Below are positions 43,949-55,305 of a stretch of DNA of 64,000 nt, in pieces (within the stretch, counting starts at the first letter, position 1; every line of letters begins with the position of its first letter). This DNA comes from Streptomyces sp. sk2.1 (GTDB taxonomy: Bacteria > Actinomycetota > Actinomycetes > Streptomycetales > Streptomycetaceae), in assembly GCF_008120935.1 (NCBI RefSeq), contig NZ_RDBO01000020.1, positions 1,271,275 through 1,335,274 of the forward strand. Direction: 5' to 3'. The notes beneath the pieces are model-generated. The model was not told the DNA's origin. It saw only the letters and a program-made list of their open reading frames with translations, and ran no database searches. The position numbers were made by a program, and so were the translations under genes.

Positions 43949-45472
43949 TCAACGCCTTCCCAGAAGCAGCCGGGCCTCACCGACCGTGATCACGGAGCCG
44001 GTCACCAGGACGCCGGCGCCCGCGTACTCGTCCTCCTCCTCGGCGAGGGTGATCGCCGCCTCCAGGGCGTCGTCCAGGCGGGGCTCCACCTGGACCCGGT
44101 CCTCCCCGAAGACCTCGACCGCGACGGCGGCCAGCTCGTCGGCGTCCATCGCGCGGGCGGTGGAGTTCTGCGTGACGACGACCTCGGCGAAGATCGGCTC
44201 GAAGGCTTCGAGGAGCCCCTTGACGTCCTTGTCGCCGCTGGTGCCGACCACGCCGATCAGCCGGGAGAAGCCGAACGCCTCGGAGATCCCTTCGGCGGTG
44301 GCGCGGGCGCCCGCCGGGTTGTGCGCCGCGTCCAGGACGACGGTGGGGCTGGAGCGGACGACTTCGAGGCGGCCCGGCGAGATCACCGCGGCGAACGCCC
44401 GGCGGACCGTGTCGATGTCGAGCGAACCGGGCTGTTCGGCGCCGATCCCGAAGAACGCCTCCACCGCGGCGAGCGCCACCGCGGCGTTGTGCGCCTGGTG
44501 GGCGCCGTACAGCGGGAGGAAGATCTCCTCGTACTCGCCGCCCAGGCCGCGCAGCGTCAGCAGCTGCCCGCCGACGGCGACCTCGCGGGAGACGACGCCG
44601 AACTCCATGCCCTCGCGGGCGACCGTGGCGTCGACCTCGACGGCCTTCTTCAGCATGACCTGCGCGGCGTCCACGGGCTGCTGCGCCAGGATGACCGTGG
44701 CGCCCTGCTTGATGACCCCGGCCTTCTCGACGGCGATCTCGGCGGGCGTGGAGCCGAGCCGGTCGGTGTGGTCCAGCGAGATGGGGGTGACGACGGCGAC
44801 CGAGCCGTCGATGACGTTCGTCGCGTCCCAGCTGCCGCCCATGCCGACCTCGACGACGGCGACGTCGACCGGTGCGTCGGCGAAGGCCGCGTAGGCCATG
44901 CCCGTCAGCACCTCGAAGAAGGAGAGCCGGTACGGCTGGGAGTTGTCGACCATCTCCACGTACGGCTTGATCTCCTGGTACGCCTCGACGAAGCGCTCGG
45001 GGGCGATCGGGGCGCCGTCCAGGCTGATCCGCTCGGTGATCGACTGGACGTGCGGCGAGGTGTAGCGGCCGGTGCGCAGGTCGAAGGCGCCGAGCAGCGC
45101 CTCGATCATGCGGGCCGTGCTCGTCTTGCCGTTGGTCCCGGTGATGTGGATCGAGGGGTAGGCGCGCTGCGGCTCGCCGAGCACGTCCATCAGCGCGGCG
45201 ATGCGCGTGACGGAGGGCTCCAGCTTGGTCTCGCCCCAGCGTCCGGCGAGCTCCTGCTCCACGGCGCGCAGCGCCTTGTCCACCTCGGGATCGGCGGGGC
45301 GGGCGGGGACCGCGTCGCCCTGCGGCGGCCCGGAGCGGGTGCGCAGCGTGCGGCTCCCGGCCTCGATCACCGCCAGGTCGGGGTCGCGCTGGGTCTCTTC
45401 GTCGACGATCCCCGCGAAGGTCTCGTCGGGATCGGAGTCGTCGTACCGGTCGGAAGGGCGGGGCTCACTCAC
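43949..45472 (-). CDS. folC: Folylpolyglutamate/dihydrofolate synthase
   Basis: FolC, 507 residues, a Mur-ligase-family enzyme that adds glutamate to dihydropteroate and folates. The ATP loop is ITGTNGKTSTARM (about residue 113), with TSPHV, GGSWDATN and LDAAHNPAGA as further motifs. An acidic N-terminal extension of about 70 residues precedes the enzyme. The start is at MSEPRPSD (45472). It is followed at three bases by DUF4233. Upstream lies a relic region and then valS. Confidence 0.95.
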   Translation of the reverse strand: MSEPRPSDRYDDSDPDETFAGIVDEETQRDPDLAVIEAGSRTLRTRSGPPQGDAVPARPADPEVDKALRAVEQELAGRWGETKLEPSVTRIAALMDVLGEPQRAYPSIHITGTNGKTSTARMIEALLGAFDLRTGRYTSPHVQSITERISLDGAPIAPERFVEAYQEIKPYVEMVDNSQPYRLSFFEVLTGMAYAAFADAPVDVAVVEVGMGGSWDATNVIDGSVAVVTPISLDHTDRLGSTPAEIAVEKAGVIKQGATVILAQQPVDAAQVMLKKAVEVDATVAREGMEFGVVSREVAVGGQLLTLRGLGGEYEEIFLPLYGAHQAHNAAVALAAVEAFFGIGAEQPGSLDIDTVRRAFAAVISPGRLEVVRSSPTVVLDAAHNPAGARATAEGISEAFGFSRLIGVVGTSGDKDVKGLLEAFEPIFAEVVVTQNSTARAMDADELAAVAVEVFGEDRVQVEPRLDDALEAAITLAEEEDEYAGAGVLVTGSVITVGEARLLLGRR

Positions 45473-45589
45473 GGGGCCAGTCTACGGATGGGCGACGACA
45501 ACGCGCGCAGCGCCCGGGGAGCGGGACGGACCGGGCGCGACGGGGCCCGCCGCCCGCGTGTCGCGCCCGGCGGGAGCAGGGTGGGAGGT

Positions 45590-46088
45590 GTGCGCTCCCG
45601 TCCGCCGGTCCTGATCGCCGCGCCCGACGGCCCGCATCCGGCACTCTCCCGGGTGACCGCCGATCCGCGGTACGGGACGCCGGTCGTCCGCACCGGCGAG
45701 AGCGTGCTGCGCGCCCTGTACGAGCACCGTCCCGACGCCCCGGTCCTCAGCCCCCGGCTGCGCGGCCTCGACCCGTGGGAGGTGCCGGGCCGGATGCGGG
45801 ACACGAGCGGTCCGCCGATCGCGGTGGTGGACCTGACGTACCGAGGGGGCGGACACGGCCCGGACCCTGGCGCCCGGGGGCGCGGACCCGCTGCACGCGC
45901 CGCCGCCGCGGGCCCGGTCGCGGCGCGCCGTCGAGCCCCCGCGGCGTTCGGCGACCCGGACGCCGGCGGCGTGCGGATCGGCGTACGGACGCGCGACGCG
46001 GCGGATGCCGCGCGGCCGCGACGGCCGGGCGAAGACCCGGCGCGACGCGGAGCCGGTGGCCGCGGGCCGGGTGGCACCGGAGTCCTGA
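45590..46088 (+). pseudogene. Frameshifted relic resembling a response-regulator receiver domain
   Basis: In the plus frame from GTG 45590 the codons have the strong G/C third-position bias of a real gene up to about 45840. They read PVLIAAPDG, then LRALYEHRPDAPVLSPRLRGLDPWEVPGRMRD (from about 45709) and PPIAVVDLTY, which follow the order of a receiver domain (phosphorylation-site strand, then the switch strand). The phospho-aspartate and the acidic pocket are not conserved. After a GGGGG run at about 45844 the continuation fits better in the next frame (GADTARTLAPGGADPL, ending TGA at 46086), suggesting a one-base frameshift. The match is by eye only. Confidence 0.4.
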
Positions 46089-46165
46089 CGCACGCGACGG
46101 ACGGGCGCGAGGGCGCACGCAACGGACGTACGCACGCGCGCACGAGGACGGACGCGGAAAAGGGC

Positions 46166-46207
46166 GGAGCCCCCGCCCCCCTGGTCGGTCAGGGGGGCGG
46201 GGGCTCC
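46166..46207 (-). terminator. 18-bp stem terminator after valS
   Basis: Arms 46166-46183 and 46190-46207 form a perfect 18-base stem around GTCGGT, starting 13 bases past the valS stop. It separates valS from folC. Confidence 0.85.
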
Positions 46208-46219
46208 GTGCTCGGGTCA

Positions 46220-48841
46220 TCAGCCCTGCGGCAGCTTCGCCAGCTGGCCGGAGATGCGCTCGATGTCCGCCTCGGCCTTGGCGAGCCGGCCGCGGATCTT
46301 GTCGACCACGTTGTCCGGGGCCTTGCCGAGGAACGCCTCGTTGGAGAGCTTGCCGAGGGCCTGGGCCTTCTCCTTCTCGGCGGCGCCCAGGTCCTTCGTC
46401 AGGCGCTTGCGCTCGGCCTCGACGTCGATGGTGCCGGAGAGGTCGAGGGCCACCGTGGCCCCGGCGACGGGCAGCGAGGCGGTGGCGTGGAAGCCCTCCC
46501 CGGCCGGCTGCAGGCGCAGCAGCTGGCGGATGGCCGCCTCGTGCGGGGCGAGCGCCGTCCCGTCCAGGGTCAGCTCGGCCGGGACCTTCTGGCCGGGCTG
46601 GAGGCCCTGGTCGGAGCGGAACCGGCGGACCTCGGTGACGACCTGCTGGACGAGCTCGATCTCCTGCTCGGCCGCGTCGTCACGGAAGCCCGAGTCCTTC
46701 GGCCAGTCGGCGATGACGACGGACTCGCGGCCGGTGAGTGCGGTCCACAGGGTCTCGGTGACGAAGGGGACGACCGGGTGCAGCAGGCGCAGCATCACGT
46801 CGAGGACCTCGCCGAGGACCCGGCCGGAGACCTCGGCCGGGCGGCCACCGCCGAAGAACGTGGTCTTGGACAGCTCGACGTACCAGTCGAAGACCTCGTC
46901 CCAGGCGAAGTGCCGGAGCGACTCGCTGAGCTTGGAGAACTGGAAGTCGTCGTAGTAGGCGTCGACTTCGGCGACCGTCTTGTTGAGGCGGGACAGGATC
47001 CAGCGGTCGGTCACCGACATCTCGTCGGCGGACGGCAGCTCGCCCTCGATCGTCGCCCCGTTCATCAGGGCGAACCGGGTGGCGTTCCAGATCTTGTTGG
47101 AGAACTTCGCGGAACCCTGGACCCAGTCCTCGCCGATCGGGACGTCGGTGCCCGGGTTGGCACCGCGCGCGAGCGTGAAGCGCAGCGCGTCGGAGCCGTA
47201 CTTGTCCATCCAGTCCAGCGGGTTGACGACGTTGCCGAAGGACTTCGACATCTTCTTGCCGAACTCGTCGCGGACCATGCCGTGCAGGACGATGGTCCCG
47301 AAGGGCGGGACGCCCTCGTTGACGTACAGGCCGAACATCATCATCCGGGCGACCCAGAAGAAGAGGATGTCGTAGCCGGTGACCAGGACGGAGTTCGGGT
47401 AGAACTTCGCGAGGCTGTCGGTCTTCTCCGGCCAGCCGAGCGTGGAGAACGGCCACAGGCCGGAGGAGAACCAGGTGTCCAGGACATCGCTGTCCTGGGT
47501 CCAGCCCTCGCCGGTGGGCGGCTCGTCGTCCGGCCCGACGCAGACCATCTCGCCGTCGGGCCCGTGCCAGACGGGGATGCGGTGGCCCCACCAGAGCTGG
47601 CGCGAGATGCACCAGTCGTGGAGGTTGTCGACCCAGTCGAAGTACCGCTTCTCCATCTCCTGCGGGTGGATCTTGACCTTGCCGTCGCGGACGGCGTCAC
47701 CGGCCGCCTCGGCGAGCGGGGCGACCTTGACCCACCACTGCATGGACAGCCGGGGCTCGACGGTGGTCTTGCAGCGCGAGCAGTGGCCGACGGAGTGGAC
47801 GTACGGCCGCTTCTCGGTGACGATCCGGCCCTCGGCGCGCAGGGCGCCCACGATCGCGGAGCGGGCCTCCAGCCGGTCCAGCCCCTCGAAGGGGCCGGGG
47901 ACGGTGATGACCGCGCGCTCGTCGAGGACGGTGAGGAACGGCAGGTCGTGGCGCTGCCCGATCTCGAAGTCGTTCGGGTCGTGGGCGGGCGTGACCTTGA
48001 CGGCGCCGGTGCCGAACGACGGATCGACGTGGTGGTCGGCGACGACGGGGATCGTGCGGTCGGTCAGCGGCAGCTTGATCTGCTTGCCGACGAGGTGCTT
48101 GTAGCGCTCGTCGTCGGGGTGGACGGCGACGGCGGTGTCACCGAGCATCGTCTCGGCACGGGTGGTGGCGACGACGATGGTGTCGTCCCCCTCCCCGTAC
48201 GTCATCGAGACGAGCTCGCCGTCGTCCTCCTGGTACTCGACCTCGATGTCCGAGATCGCGGTGAGGCAGCGGGGGCACCAGTTGACGATGCGCTCACGAC
48301 GGTAGATCAGCTCGTCGTCGTACATCCGCTTGAAGATCGTCTGGACGGCCTTGGACAGGCCCTCGTCCATGGTGAAGCGCTCGCGGGACCAGGCGACGCC
48401 CTCGCCGAGGCGGCGCATCTGGCCGGAGATCTGGCCACCGGACTCGTTCTTCCACTGCCAGACGCGCTCGACGAATGCCTCGCGGCCCAGGTCGTGGCGG
48501 GACTTGCCCTCCTTGCCGAGCTCGCGCTCGACGACGTTCTGGGTGGCGATGCCGGCGTGGTCCATGCCGGGCTGGTACAGCGCCTCGTAGCCCTGCATCC
48601 GCTTGCGGCGGACCAGGGCGTCGATCAGCGTGTGCTCGAAGGCGTGCCCCAGGTGGAGGCTGCCCGTGACGTTCGGCGGCGGGATGACGATGGAGTACGG
48701 CGGCTTCTCGCTGTGCTCGTCGGCCTCGAAGTAACCCCGTTCTACCCAGCGCTCGTACAGCTTCCCCTCTACCTCGGCCGGTGCGTACTGGGTCGGCAGT
48801 TCGGGGTTGCTGGCTGGCGTCTGCTGAGTGTTCTCGGTCAC
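46220..48841 (-). CDS. valS: Valine--tRNA ligase
   Basis: ValRS, 873 residues, class I. HIGH-type motif HLGH (in [14 protein letters not shown]), an editing domain, the zinc-like CSRCK, KMSKS (in KKMSKSFG) and a C-terminal coiled coil (about 805-870). It begins at VTENTQQ, GTG 48841. There is no ribosome binding site, but a TAAACT -10-like hexamer ends seven bases before the GTG, so the mRNA may be leaderless. The upstream GTG at 48874 lies outside such a transcript. Confidence 0.96.
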   Translation of the reverse strand: MTENTQQTPASNPELPTQYAPAEVEGKLYERWVERGYFEADEHSEKPPYSIVIPPPNVTGSLHLGHAFEHTLIDALVRRKRMQGYEALYQPGMDHAGIATQNVVERELGKEGKSRHDLGREAFVERVWQWKNESGGQISGQMRRLGEGVAWSRERFTMDEGLSKAVQTIFKRMYDDELIYRRERIVNWCPRCLTAISDIEVEYQEDDGELVSMTYGEGDDTIVVATTRAETMLGDTAVAVHPDDERYKHLVGKQIKLPLTDRTIPVVADHHVDPSFGTGAVKVTPAHDPNDFEIGQRHDLPFLTVLDERAVITVPGPFEGLDRLEARSAIVGALRAEGRIVTEKRPYVHSVGHCSRCKTTVEPRLSMQWWVKVAPLAEAAGDAVRDGKVKIHPQEMEKRYFDWVDNLHDWCISRQLWWGHRIPVWHGPDGEMVCVGPDDEPPTGEGWTQDSDVLDTWFSSGLWPFSTLGWPEKTDSLAKFYPNSVLVTGYDILFFWVARMMMFGLYVNEGVPPFGTIVLHGMVRDEFGKKMSKSFGNVVNPLDWMDKYGSDALRFTLARGANPGTDVPIGEDWVQGSAKFSNKIWNATRFALMNGATIEGELPSADEMSVTDRWILSRLNKTVAEVDAYYDDFQFSKLSESLRHFAWDEVFDWYVELSKTTFFGGGRPAEVSGRVLGEVLDVMLRLLHPVVPFVTETLWTALTGRESVVIADWPKDSGFRDDAAEQEIELVQQVVTEVRRFRSDQGLQPGQKVPAELTLDGTALAPHEAAIRQLLRLQPAGEGFHATASLPVAGATVALDLSGTIDVEAERKRLTKDLGAAEKEKAQALGKLSNEAFLGKAPDNVVDKIRGRLAKAEADIERISGQLAKLPQG

Positions 48842-48848
48842 GGGGGAC

Positions 48849-48854
48849 AGTTTA
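48849..48854 (-). promoter_or_regulatory. Putative -10 of a leaderless valS promoter
   Basis: TAAACT on the minus strand (48854-48849), with seven bases to the valS GTG. A start of transcription at the G of GTG is predicted. No clear -35 is visible. Confidence 0.45.
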
Positions 48855-48991
48855 GAGCCGTCACGGTCGTGCACTGAAACGGGATTGTTCGGTAACGGTG
48901 TTCCTCCCGGTGCTCCACTCGGATGAACCTTCCGTCAGGATGTCCGGAGCGCATAAGAACGTATAGGCATGACGAACAGGGGACACCGCAG

Positions 48992-49984
48992 ATGAGCTAC
49001 AACCAGCCGGGCCCGTACGGCGGCCAGCCGCCCCAGGGCCAGCCCGGACCCTACGGTGGTCAGCCCCAGGGCCAGCCCGGCCCGTACGGCCAGCAGCAGC
49101 CGGGCCCGTACGGCCAGCAGCCCCCGCAGGGGCAGCCTGGGTACGGATACCCCCAGCAGCAGCCCCAGCAGGGCTACGGCTACCCGCCGGCCCAGCAGCC
49201 CGGCCCGTACGGTCAGCAGCCCCCCACTCCCCCGTACGGCGGCCAGCCGGCCTACGGCGGGCAGCCCCCGTTCCCCCCGGCGGAGCCGAAGAAGAAGACG
49301 GGCCTGATCGTCGCCGCCGTGGTCGTGGCGCTGGCGGTCATCGGGGGCGGGGTGTACTTCCTGGCCTCGGGCGGCCCCGACAACGGCGACGTCGCGGACT
49401 CCACCAGGGGCTACAAGCTGAAGCCCGCCGCCTCCGTCGGCGAGTACAAGAAGCAGTCGCTGAGGGACCGCTCCGGGGCGGTGACGAGCGACGAGGAGAA
49501 GGCCGAGACCGCGGCCCTGGGCATCAAGAACCCCCAGCAGGCGGGTACCAGCTACGAGGCCGGCTCCGGGAAGAACGACCTCACCGCCAAGTCGCTCACC
49601 CTCCAGGGGTACTGGGGCGAGGTCGCCGACCCGGCCAAGGCCGTCGACCAGTCCTTCGAGCTCGCCAAGGCCGCGCTGCAGAAGAGCGAGTCGAAGATGA
49701 GCCTCCAGCTCGTCGGCAGCCCCCAGTCCTTCGAACCGTCCGGGTTCAGCGGTGCGCTGATGAAGTGCCAGGACCTGAAGATCACCAATCCCGAGGGCGA
49801 CGGCACCATGAAGAACGGCCCGAAGGAGTTCACCGTCCCGGTCTGCGCCTGGGCCGACTACAGCACGGTCGGCGTGGTCAACGGTATCGACGTGGCACTC
49901 GCCATCTCCGGCAAGGGCATGTCCCAGGAGTCCCTGGCCGATCTGACCGCCACCCTCTACAACACGTCCCGCGTCAAGGCCTGA
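48992..49984 (+). CDS. Pro/Gln/Tyr-rich single-pass membrane protein
   Basis: A 330-residue protein of unknown function. Residues 1-97 are built from repeats such as QPGPYGQQ and QGYGYP and are probably disordered; a KKK then a membrane helix (about 103-124) follow, and a 200-residue extracellular domain with two cysteines (MKCQD, PVCAW). The layout (disordered Gln/Tyr cytoplasmic tail, helix, external domain) resembles the LytR_C protein at 1452. The ATG at 48992 has AGGGGA upstream. It is divergent from valS. Confidence 0.82.
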   Translation: MSYNQPGPYGGQPPQGQPGPYGGQPQGQPGPYGQQQPGPYGQQPPQGQPGYGYPQQQPQQGYGYPPAQQPGPYGQQPPTPPYGGQPAYGGQPPFPPAEPKKKTGLIVAAVVVALAVIGGGVYFLASGGPDNGDVADSTRGYKLKPAASVGEYKKQSLRDRSGAVTSDEEKAETAALGIKNPQQAGTSYEAGSGKNDLTAKSLTLQGYWGEVADPAKAVDQSFELAKAALQKSESKMSLQLVGSPQSFEPSGFSGALMKCQDLKITNPEGDGTMKNGPKEFTVPVCAWADYSTVGVVNGIDVALAISGKGMSQESLADLTATLYNTSRVKA

Positions 49985-50000
49985 TCACCTCGCGTTACGC

Positions 50001-50034
50001 GGAAGAGGGGCGCCCGGCCGGGCGCCCCTCTTCC
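50001..50034. terminator. 34-bp perfect palindrome, bidirectional terminator
   Basis: Positions 50001-50034 are a perfect palindrome with 17-base arms (GGAAGAGGGGCGCCCGG and its complement). It lies between the convergent membrane protein gene and clpX. Confidence 0.85.
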
Positions 50035-50051
50035 GTATGCGTACGTATCCG

Positions 50052-51350
<1,299 letters not shown>

Positions 51351-51439
51351 GAGGTGCTTCCCCTTCGCCTGGGAGCAGCTTGGTTCAGCGGCTCCTGGTG
51401 CCTCTATCAGACGGTACCTTGCCTTGCCCCCCGTTCGGG

Positions 51440-51493
51440 GCCCCCTTGGCACGGTTCACACGGCGGAAGCCGGGCGAACCCCGTGTGCCAAGG
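51440..51493 (-). terminator. Long inverted repeat between clpP2 and clpX
   Basis: CCCCTTGGCAC (51440-51450) pairs with GTGCCAAGGGG (51483-51493), 15 bases past the clpP2 stop. Inside, GGTTC/GAACC and CGGC/GCCG add further stems, making an extended structure. Probably a terminator that uncouples clpX from the clpP operon. Confidence 0.7.
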
Positions 51494-51507
51494 GGCGAAG
51501 GCGGACG

Positions 51508-52188
51508 TCAGACGGCCGAGGCCGCCTGCTTGCGGGTCGACACGATCTGGTCGACGAGACCGTAGGCGAGGGCGTCCTCGGCGGTCAGGATCTTGTCGCG
51601 CTCGATGTCGTCGCGGATCTTCTCCAGCGGGGTGGTGGAGTGCTTGGCCAGCAGCTCCTCCAGCTGGGTGCGCATCCGCAGGATCTCGTTGGCCGCGATC
51701 TCCAGGTCGGAGAGCTGCTCGCGGCCGGTCTGCGAGGACGGCTGGTGGATCAGCACGCGGGCGTTGGGCAGTGCCATGCGCTTGCCGGGGGTGCCCGCGG
51801 CGAGCAGCACGGCCGCGGCGGAGGCCGCCTGGCCCATGCAGACCGTCTGGATGTCCGGCTTCACGAACTGCATCGTGTCGTAGATCGCGGTGAGCGCGGT
51901 GAACGAGCCGCCGGGGCTGTTGATGTAGATGGAGATGTCCCGGTCCGGGTCCATCGACTCCAGGCACAGCAGCTGCGCCATGACGTCGTTGGCGGAGGCG
52001 TCGTCGATCTGCACGCCGAGGAAGATCACGCGCTCCTCGAAGAGCTTCGCGTACGGGTCGTACTCGCGCACGCCCTGCGAGGTGCGCTCCACGAAGCGCG
52101 GGACGATGTAGCGGTTGTCCACCTGCGGGCCGGTGTAGAGGCCGCTCGCGGAGGCGCCGGGGAAGTTGTTCATGTGGGTGTTCACCAT
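51508..52188 (-). CDS. clpP2: Clp protease proteolytic subunit (second of pair)
   Basis: A ClpP serine peptidase subunit, 226 residues. The catalytic triad is in GQAASAAA (Ser about 121), LIHQPSS (His about 145) and ERDKIL (Asp about 197). Actinobacterial ClpP forms mixed ClpP1-ClpP2 barrels. Two ATGs, 52188 and 52173, could be the start; neither has a perfect site. It follows clpP1 by 79 bases and is probably co-transcribed with it. Confidence 0.96.
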   Translation of the reverse strand: MVNTHMNNFPGASASGLYTGPQVDNRYIVPRFVERTSQGVREYDPYAKLFEERVIFLGVQIDDASANDVMAQLLCLESMDPDRDISIYINSPGGSFTALTAIYDTMQFVKPDIQTVCMGQAASAAAVLLAAGTPGKRMALPNARVLIHQPSSQTGREQLSDLEIAANEILRMRTQLEELLAKHSTTPLEKIRDDIERDKILTAEDALAYGLVDQIVSTRKQAASAV

Positions 52189-52267
52189 CCTGGTGGCGTT
52201 CTGTGGCTGGGTGTCTCGGCGTACGAGAGGTGCGCGGGGCGGTGGAGCCGATCCGGTGGGTGCCGGA

Positions 52268-52885
52268 TCAGGCGCCGGTGCCGCCGCCGCCCGGAACGCC
52301 CGATGCGGCCGTGATGATCTCGTCGATGAGGCCGTACTCCTTGGCCTCCTCCGCGGTGTACCAGCGGTCGCGGTCGCCGTCGCGGATGATCGTCTCGACG
52401 GTCTGGCCGGAGTGACGGGCGGTGATCTCCGCCATGCGCTGCTTGGTGCGCAGCAGGTACTGGGCCTGGATCTTGATGTCCGAGGCCGTACCGCCGATGC
52501 CGGCCGAACCCTGGTGCATGAGGATGTCGGTGTTCGGGAGCGCGAAGCGCTTGCCCGCGGTACCGCCGGTGAGCAGGAACTGGCCCATCGAGGCCGCCAT
52601 GCCCATGCCGATGGTGACCACGTCGTTCGGGATGTACTGCATGGTGTCGTAGACCGCCATGCCGGCCGTCACCGAACCACCGGGGCTGTTGATGTAGAGG
52701 TAGATGTCCTTCTCGGGCTCCGCGGCGAGAAGAAGCAGCTGCGCGGTGATCTTGTTGGCGATCTCATCGTCGACCTGCTGACCGAGGAAGATGATGCGCT
52801 CGCCGAGCAGCCGGCTGTAGACCTGGTCACCGAGGCCTCCACCGAGGGACGGCTCTCCGGCGGCGTAGGGCATCAGATTCGTCAC
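52268..52885 (-). CDS. clpP1: Clp protease proteolytic subunit (first of pair)
   Basis: A ClpP serine peptidase subunit, 205 residues. Catalytic residues are in GMAASMGQ (Ser about 97), LMHQGSAG (His about 122) and the [12 protein letters not shown] region (Asp about 172). It starts at [10 protein letters not shown] (52885). A ClgR-type box and a TAGGGT -10 lie upstream, in keeping with the known activation of clpP1-clpP2 by ClgR in Streptomyces. Confidence 0.97.
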   Translation of the reverse strand: MTNLMPYAAGEPSLGGGLGDQVYSRLLGERIIFLGQQVDDEIANKITAQLLLLAAEPEKDIYLYINSPGGSVTAGMAVYDTMQYIPNDVVTIGMGMAASMGQFLLTGGTAGKRFALPNTDILMHQGSAGIGGTASDIKIQAQYLLRTKQRMAEITARHSGQTVETIIRDGDRDRWYTAEEAKEYGLIDEIITAASGVPGGGGTGA

Positions 52886-52974
52886 GTATCCACCTGCTCG
52901 TCTCTGACGGCTCCGGCCGTCTCAGCGTCTTCGTACCGGGTGGGCGGGGACTCCCCTGCCCTTCCTATTCATGG

Positions 52975-53032
52975 ACCCTAACGCGCAGGTGGGACAACGC
53001 CATCCCGCTTCCGCAACTGTTCGCTCGGAGCG
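52975..53032 (-). promoter_or_regulatory. clpP1 promoter region with ClgR-type box
   Basis: GTTCGC-N5-GCG (GTTCGCTCGGAGCG, 53019-53032) matches the published ClgR operator pattern as I remember it. On the minus strand TAGGGT (52980-52975) could be the -10, placing transcription start near 52968 and the box centred near -58, a usual position for an activator. No good -35 is seen, which fits activator dependence. Confidence 0.6.
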
Positions 53033-53081
53033 CAAGGTCCGCAGTCCGCACAAGGGTTGTGGGGCACCGCGTGCCATATGG

Positions 53082-53119
53082 CGACGGGCTCCGGACGCGA
53101 CTGCGTCCGGAGCCCGTCG
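53082..53119 (-). terminator. 17-bp stem terminator after tig
   Basis: Arms 53082-53098 and 53103-53119 (CGACGGGCTCCGGACGC type) are perfectly complementary around GACT, starting 20 bases past the tig stop. Confidence 0.85.
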
Positions 53120-53138
53120 AAGGGGTTCAGCGCGAGGC

Positions 53139-54545
53139 TCAGGCCTCGTTCTTCTCCTCGGCGGCCTCGGCGGCGGCGTCGGCGGCGGCCTCGGTGGTGC
53201 CCTCGGCGGCCTCGACGGCCTCGACGGCCTCCTCCTCGTCCTCCAGGTCGATGACCTCGCCGTTGGTGTCGACGACCTTGACGGCCTCGACGACCACGGC
53301 CAGCGCCTTGCCCCGGGCGACCTCGCCGACGAGCATCGGCACCTGGCCGCCCTCGACGACGGCCTGGGCGAACTGGTCGGGGCTCATGCCGGAGGAAGCC
53401 GCACGCCGCATGAGGTGCTCGGTGAGCTCCTCCTGGTTGACGTTCAGCTTCTCCTTGTTGACGATCTCGTCCAGGACGAACTGGGTCTTGATGCCCTTGA
53501 TCGCCTGCTCGGAGGTCTCGGCGTCGAACTCCTCGACCGTCTTGCCCTGGATCTCCAGGTACTTCTCGAGGGTCAGGCCCATCTGGCCGAGCTGGTGGTG
53601 CTCCAGGTTGTGCTTGCGGGTCTGCACCTCGTCCGCGAGCAGCTTCTCCGGGATCGGGACCTCGGCGAGCTTGAGCAGCTCGTCCAGGACGCGCTCCTGG
53701 GCCTGGGTGGCCTGGTCGTACTGCTTGGTGTTCTCCAGGCGCTTGCGGCTGTCGGCCTTCAGCTCGTCGAGGGTGTCGAACTCGCTGGCCATCTGGGCGA
53801 ACTCGTCGTCCAGCTCGGGGAGCTCACGGGCGGCGACCGCGGAGACCTTGACGGTGACCTCGGCCTCCTTGCCCTCGGCCGAGCCGCCCTTCAGCTCGGA
53901 GGTGAAGGTGGCCTCGCCACCCGCCTCCAGGCCGGTGACCGCGGCGTCGATGCCGTCGAGGAGCTCGCCGGAACCGATGGTGTACGAGACACCCTCGGCC
54001 ACGCCGTCCTCCAGGACCTCGCCGTCGACCTTGGCCTCCAGGTCGATCGTCACGACGTCGCCCTCGGCGGCGGCGCGCTCGACCGGGTTGGTGGAGGCGA
54101 AGCGCGCGCGGAGCTGCTCCACGGCCTTCTCGACGTCCTCGTCGGTGACCTCGATGGCGTCGACGGTGACCTCGATGCCGGAGTAGTCCGGGATCTCGAT
54201 CTCGGGGCGTACGTCAACCTCGGCGGTGAAGGCCAGCAGCTCGCCGTCCTTCAGCTCGGTGATGTCGACCTCGGGCTGACCGAGGACGTTGAGCTCACCC
54301 TCGTTGACGGCCTCGGTGTAGAACTTCGGGAGCGCGTCGTTGACGGCCTCCTCCAGCACCGCACCGCGACCGAACCGCTGGTCGATGACCCGGGCAGGGA
54401 TCTTGCCCTTGCGGAAGCCCTTCACCGTGACCTGCTGGTTGATCTTCTTGTACGCCGCGTCGAGGCTGTCCTTGAGCTCCTCGAAGGGCACCTCGACAGT
54501 GAGCCGAACCCGGGTCGGGTTCAGGGTCTCCACGGCGCTCTTCAC
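53139..54545 (-). CDS. tig: Trigger factor
   Basis: Trigger factor, 468 residues, a ribosome-bound chaperone and prolyl isomerase. The ribosome-binding signature GFRKGKIP is near residue 45, the FKBP-type isomerase domain spans about 160-245, and the substrate-binding C-domain follows. The last 45 residues are Glu/Ala-rich. The GTG at 54545 has AAGGAG upstream at ideal spacing. Its position next to clpP1-clpP2-clpX is the usual bacterial arrangement. Confidence 0.97.
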   Translation of the reverse strand: MKSAVETLNPTRVRLTVEVPFEELKDSLDAAYKKINQQVTVKGFRKGKIPARVIDQRFGRGAVLEEAVNDALPKFYTEAVNEGELNVLGQPEVDITELKDGELLAFTAEVDVRPEIEIPDYSGIEVTVDAIEVTDEDVEKAVEQLRARFASTNPVERAAAEGDVVTIDLEAKVDGEVLEDGVAEGVSYTIGSGELLDGIDAAVTGLEAGGEATFTSELKGGSAEGKEAEVTVKVSAVAARELPELDDEFAQMASEFDTLDELKADSRKRLENTKQYDQATQAQERVLDELLKLAEVPIPEKLLADEVQTRKHNLEHHQLGQMGLTLEKYLEIQGKTVEEFDAETSEQAIKGIKTQFVLDEIVNKEKLNVNQEELTEHLMRRAASSGMSPDQFAQAVVEGGQVPMLVGEVARGKALAVVVEAVKVVDTNGEVIDLEDEEEAVEAVEAAEGTTEAAADAAAEAAEEKNEA

Positions 54546-54650
54546 GGTTCGGTCTCCTTGTGGCTGACTTCTTGGGGTTCTGCTCCGCCGCACGGGAGGC
54601 GGCTTCGCGGACCGAGCCCGGTACATCAGACACACGGGCACGCAATTTGC

Positions 54651-54681
54651 ATAGTAACGGCAAGGAGTCGGACTCCCACAA
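54651..54681 (-). promoter_or_regulatory. Possible tig promoter
   Basis: TACTAT (54656-54651) is a good -10 on the minus strand; TTGTGG (54681-54676) is a poor -35 at 19 bases. It would give a leader of about 100 bases. Confidence 0.35.
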
Positions 54682-54756
54682 TGCGATCTTGCCCGTGCTC
54701 CGCGATCCCGCGAGCGGCCCCGGGACGCCGCTCGCGATGGTCACTGATCTTGCCGG

Positions 54757-54833
54757 TGGTCGGGGTGGCCGGATTCGAACCGACGACCTTCCGCTCCCAA
54801 AGCGGACGCGCTACCAAGCTGCGCCACACCCCG
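54757..54833 (-). tRNA. tRNA-Pro (UGG)
   Basis: A 77-base tRNA on the minus strand. The seven-base acceptor stem CGGGGTG pairs with CACCCCG, the discriminator is A and CCA is encoded. The anticodon loop TTTGGGA between TCCGC and GCGGA gives anticodon UGG. The T arm has GTTCGAATC. It lies upstream of tig on the same strand. Confidence 0.95.
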
Positions 54834-55001
54834 TCGGTGCGACACGTAGGGTACATGCAGTCGGACAGTGCGTCGGCCCCTCCGGGCGGGTGCCGTCGGA
54901 CGCCGTGCCGGGTCGCCGCGACAACGGGTGTGCGGGCAGCGCCCACGACCCGCTACGATGCTTCACGTGCCGCCGGGTCACCGGACCTGCGGTGCGGCCT
55001 C

Positions 55002-55075
55002 GCGGGCGTAGCTCAATGGTAGAGCCCTAGTCTTCCAAACTAGCTACGCGGGTTCGATTCCCGTCGCCCGCTCCA
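55002..55075 (+). tRNA. tRNA-Gly (UCC)
   Basis: A 74-base tRNA. The acceptor stem GCGGGCG pairs with CGCCCGC, with discriminator T and encoded CCA. The anticodon loop CTTCCAA between CTAGT and ACTAG gives UCC. The T arm has GGTTCGATTCC. A TACGAT at 54954-54959 could be its -10 element, about 43 bases upstream. Confidence 0.95.
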
Positions 55076-55305
55076 TGCTCGGGCCCGGTCCGGCGAGATC
55101 ACTCGCCGGACCGGGCCCTTTGCGTTCTGTGCTCTTCTTGCGTTCTGCGCTCTTCCGCCCTCGGTGCTCCACGGCCGCGTCCTTCGCCCGCGGCCCGCGA
55201 GGGCGCCCCGCACGAAGGCACCCCGCAGCGGACCGGGAGAGGTCCACGCGCCGGGCCCCGTACGGCATCTGTCGCAGGGTCGGCGGCGCCGGCGGGGCTG
55301 CGGGG

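Noticed and set aside
42554..48877. A 2107-codon open frame on the plus strand
   Set aside because: It is the antisense of mreB, ndk, folC and valS; high G+C suppresses stop codons. Only the 45590-46088 part lies outside real genes and is discussed separately.
48842..48991. Possible T-box or other leader RNA before valS
   Set aside because: No specifier-loop structure is visible and the likely transcription start coincides with the GTG.
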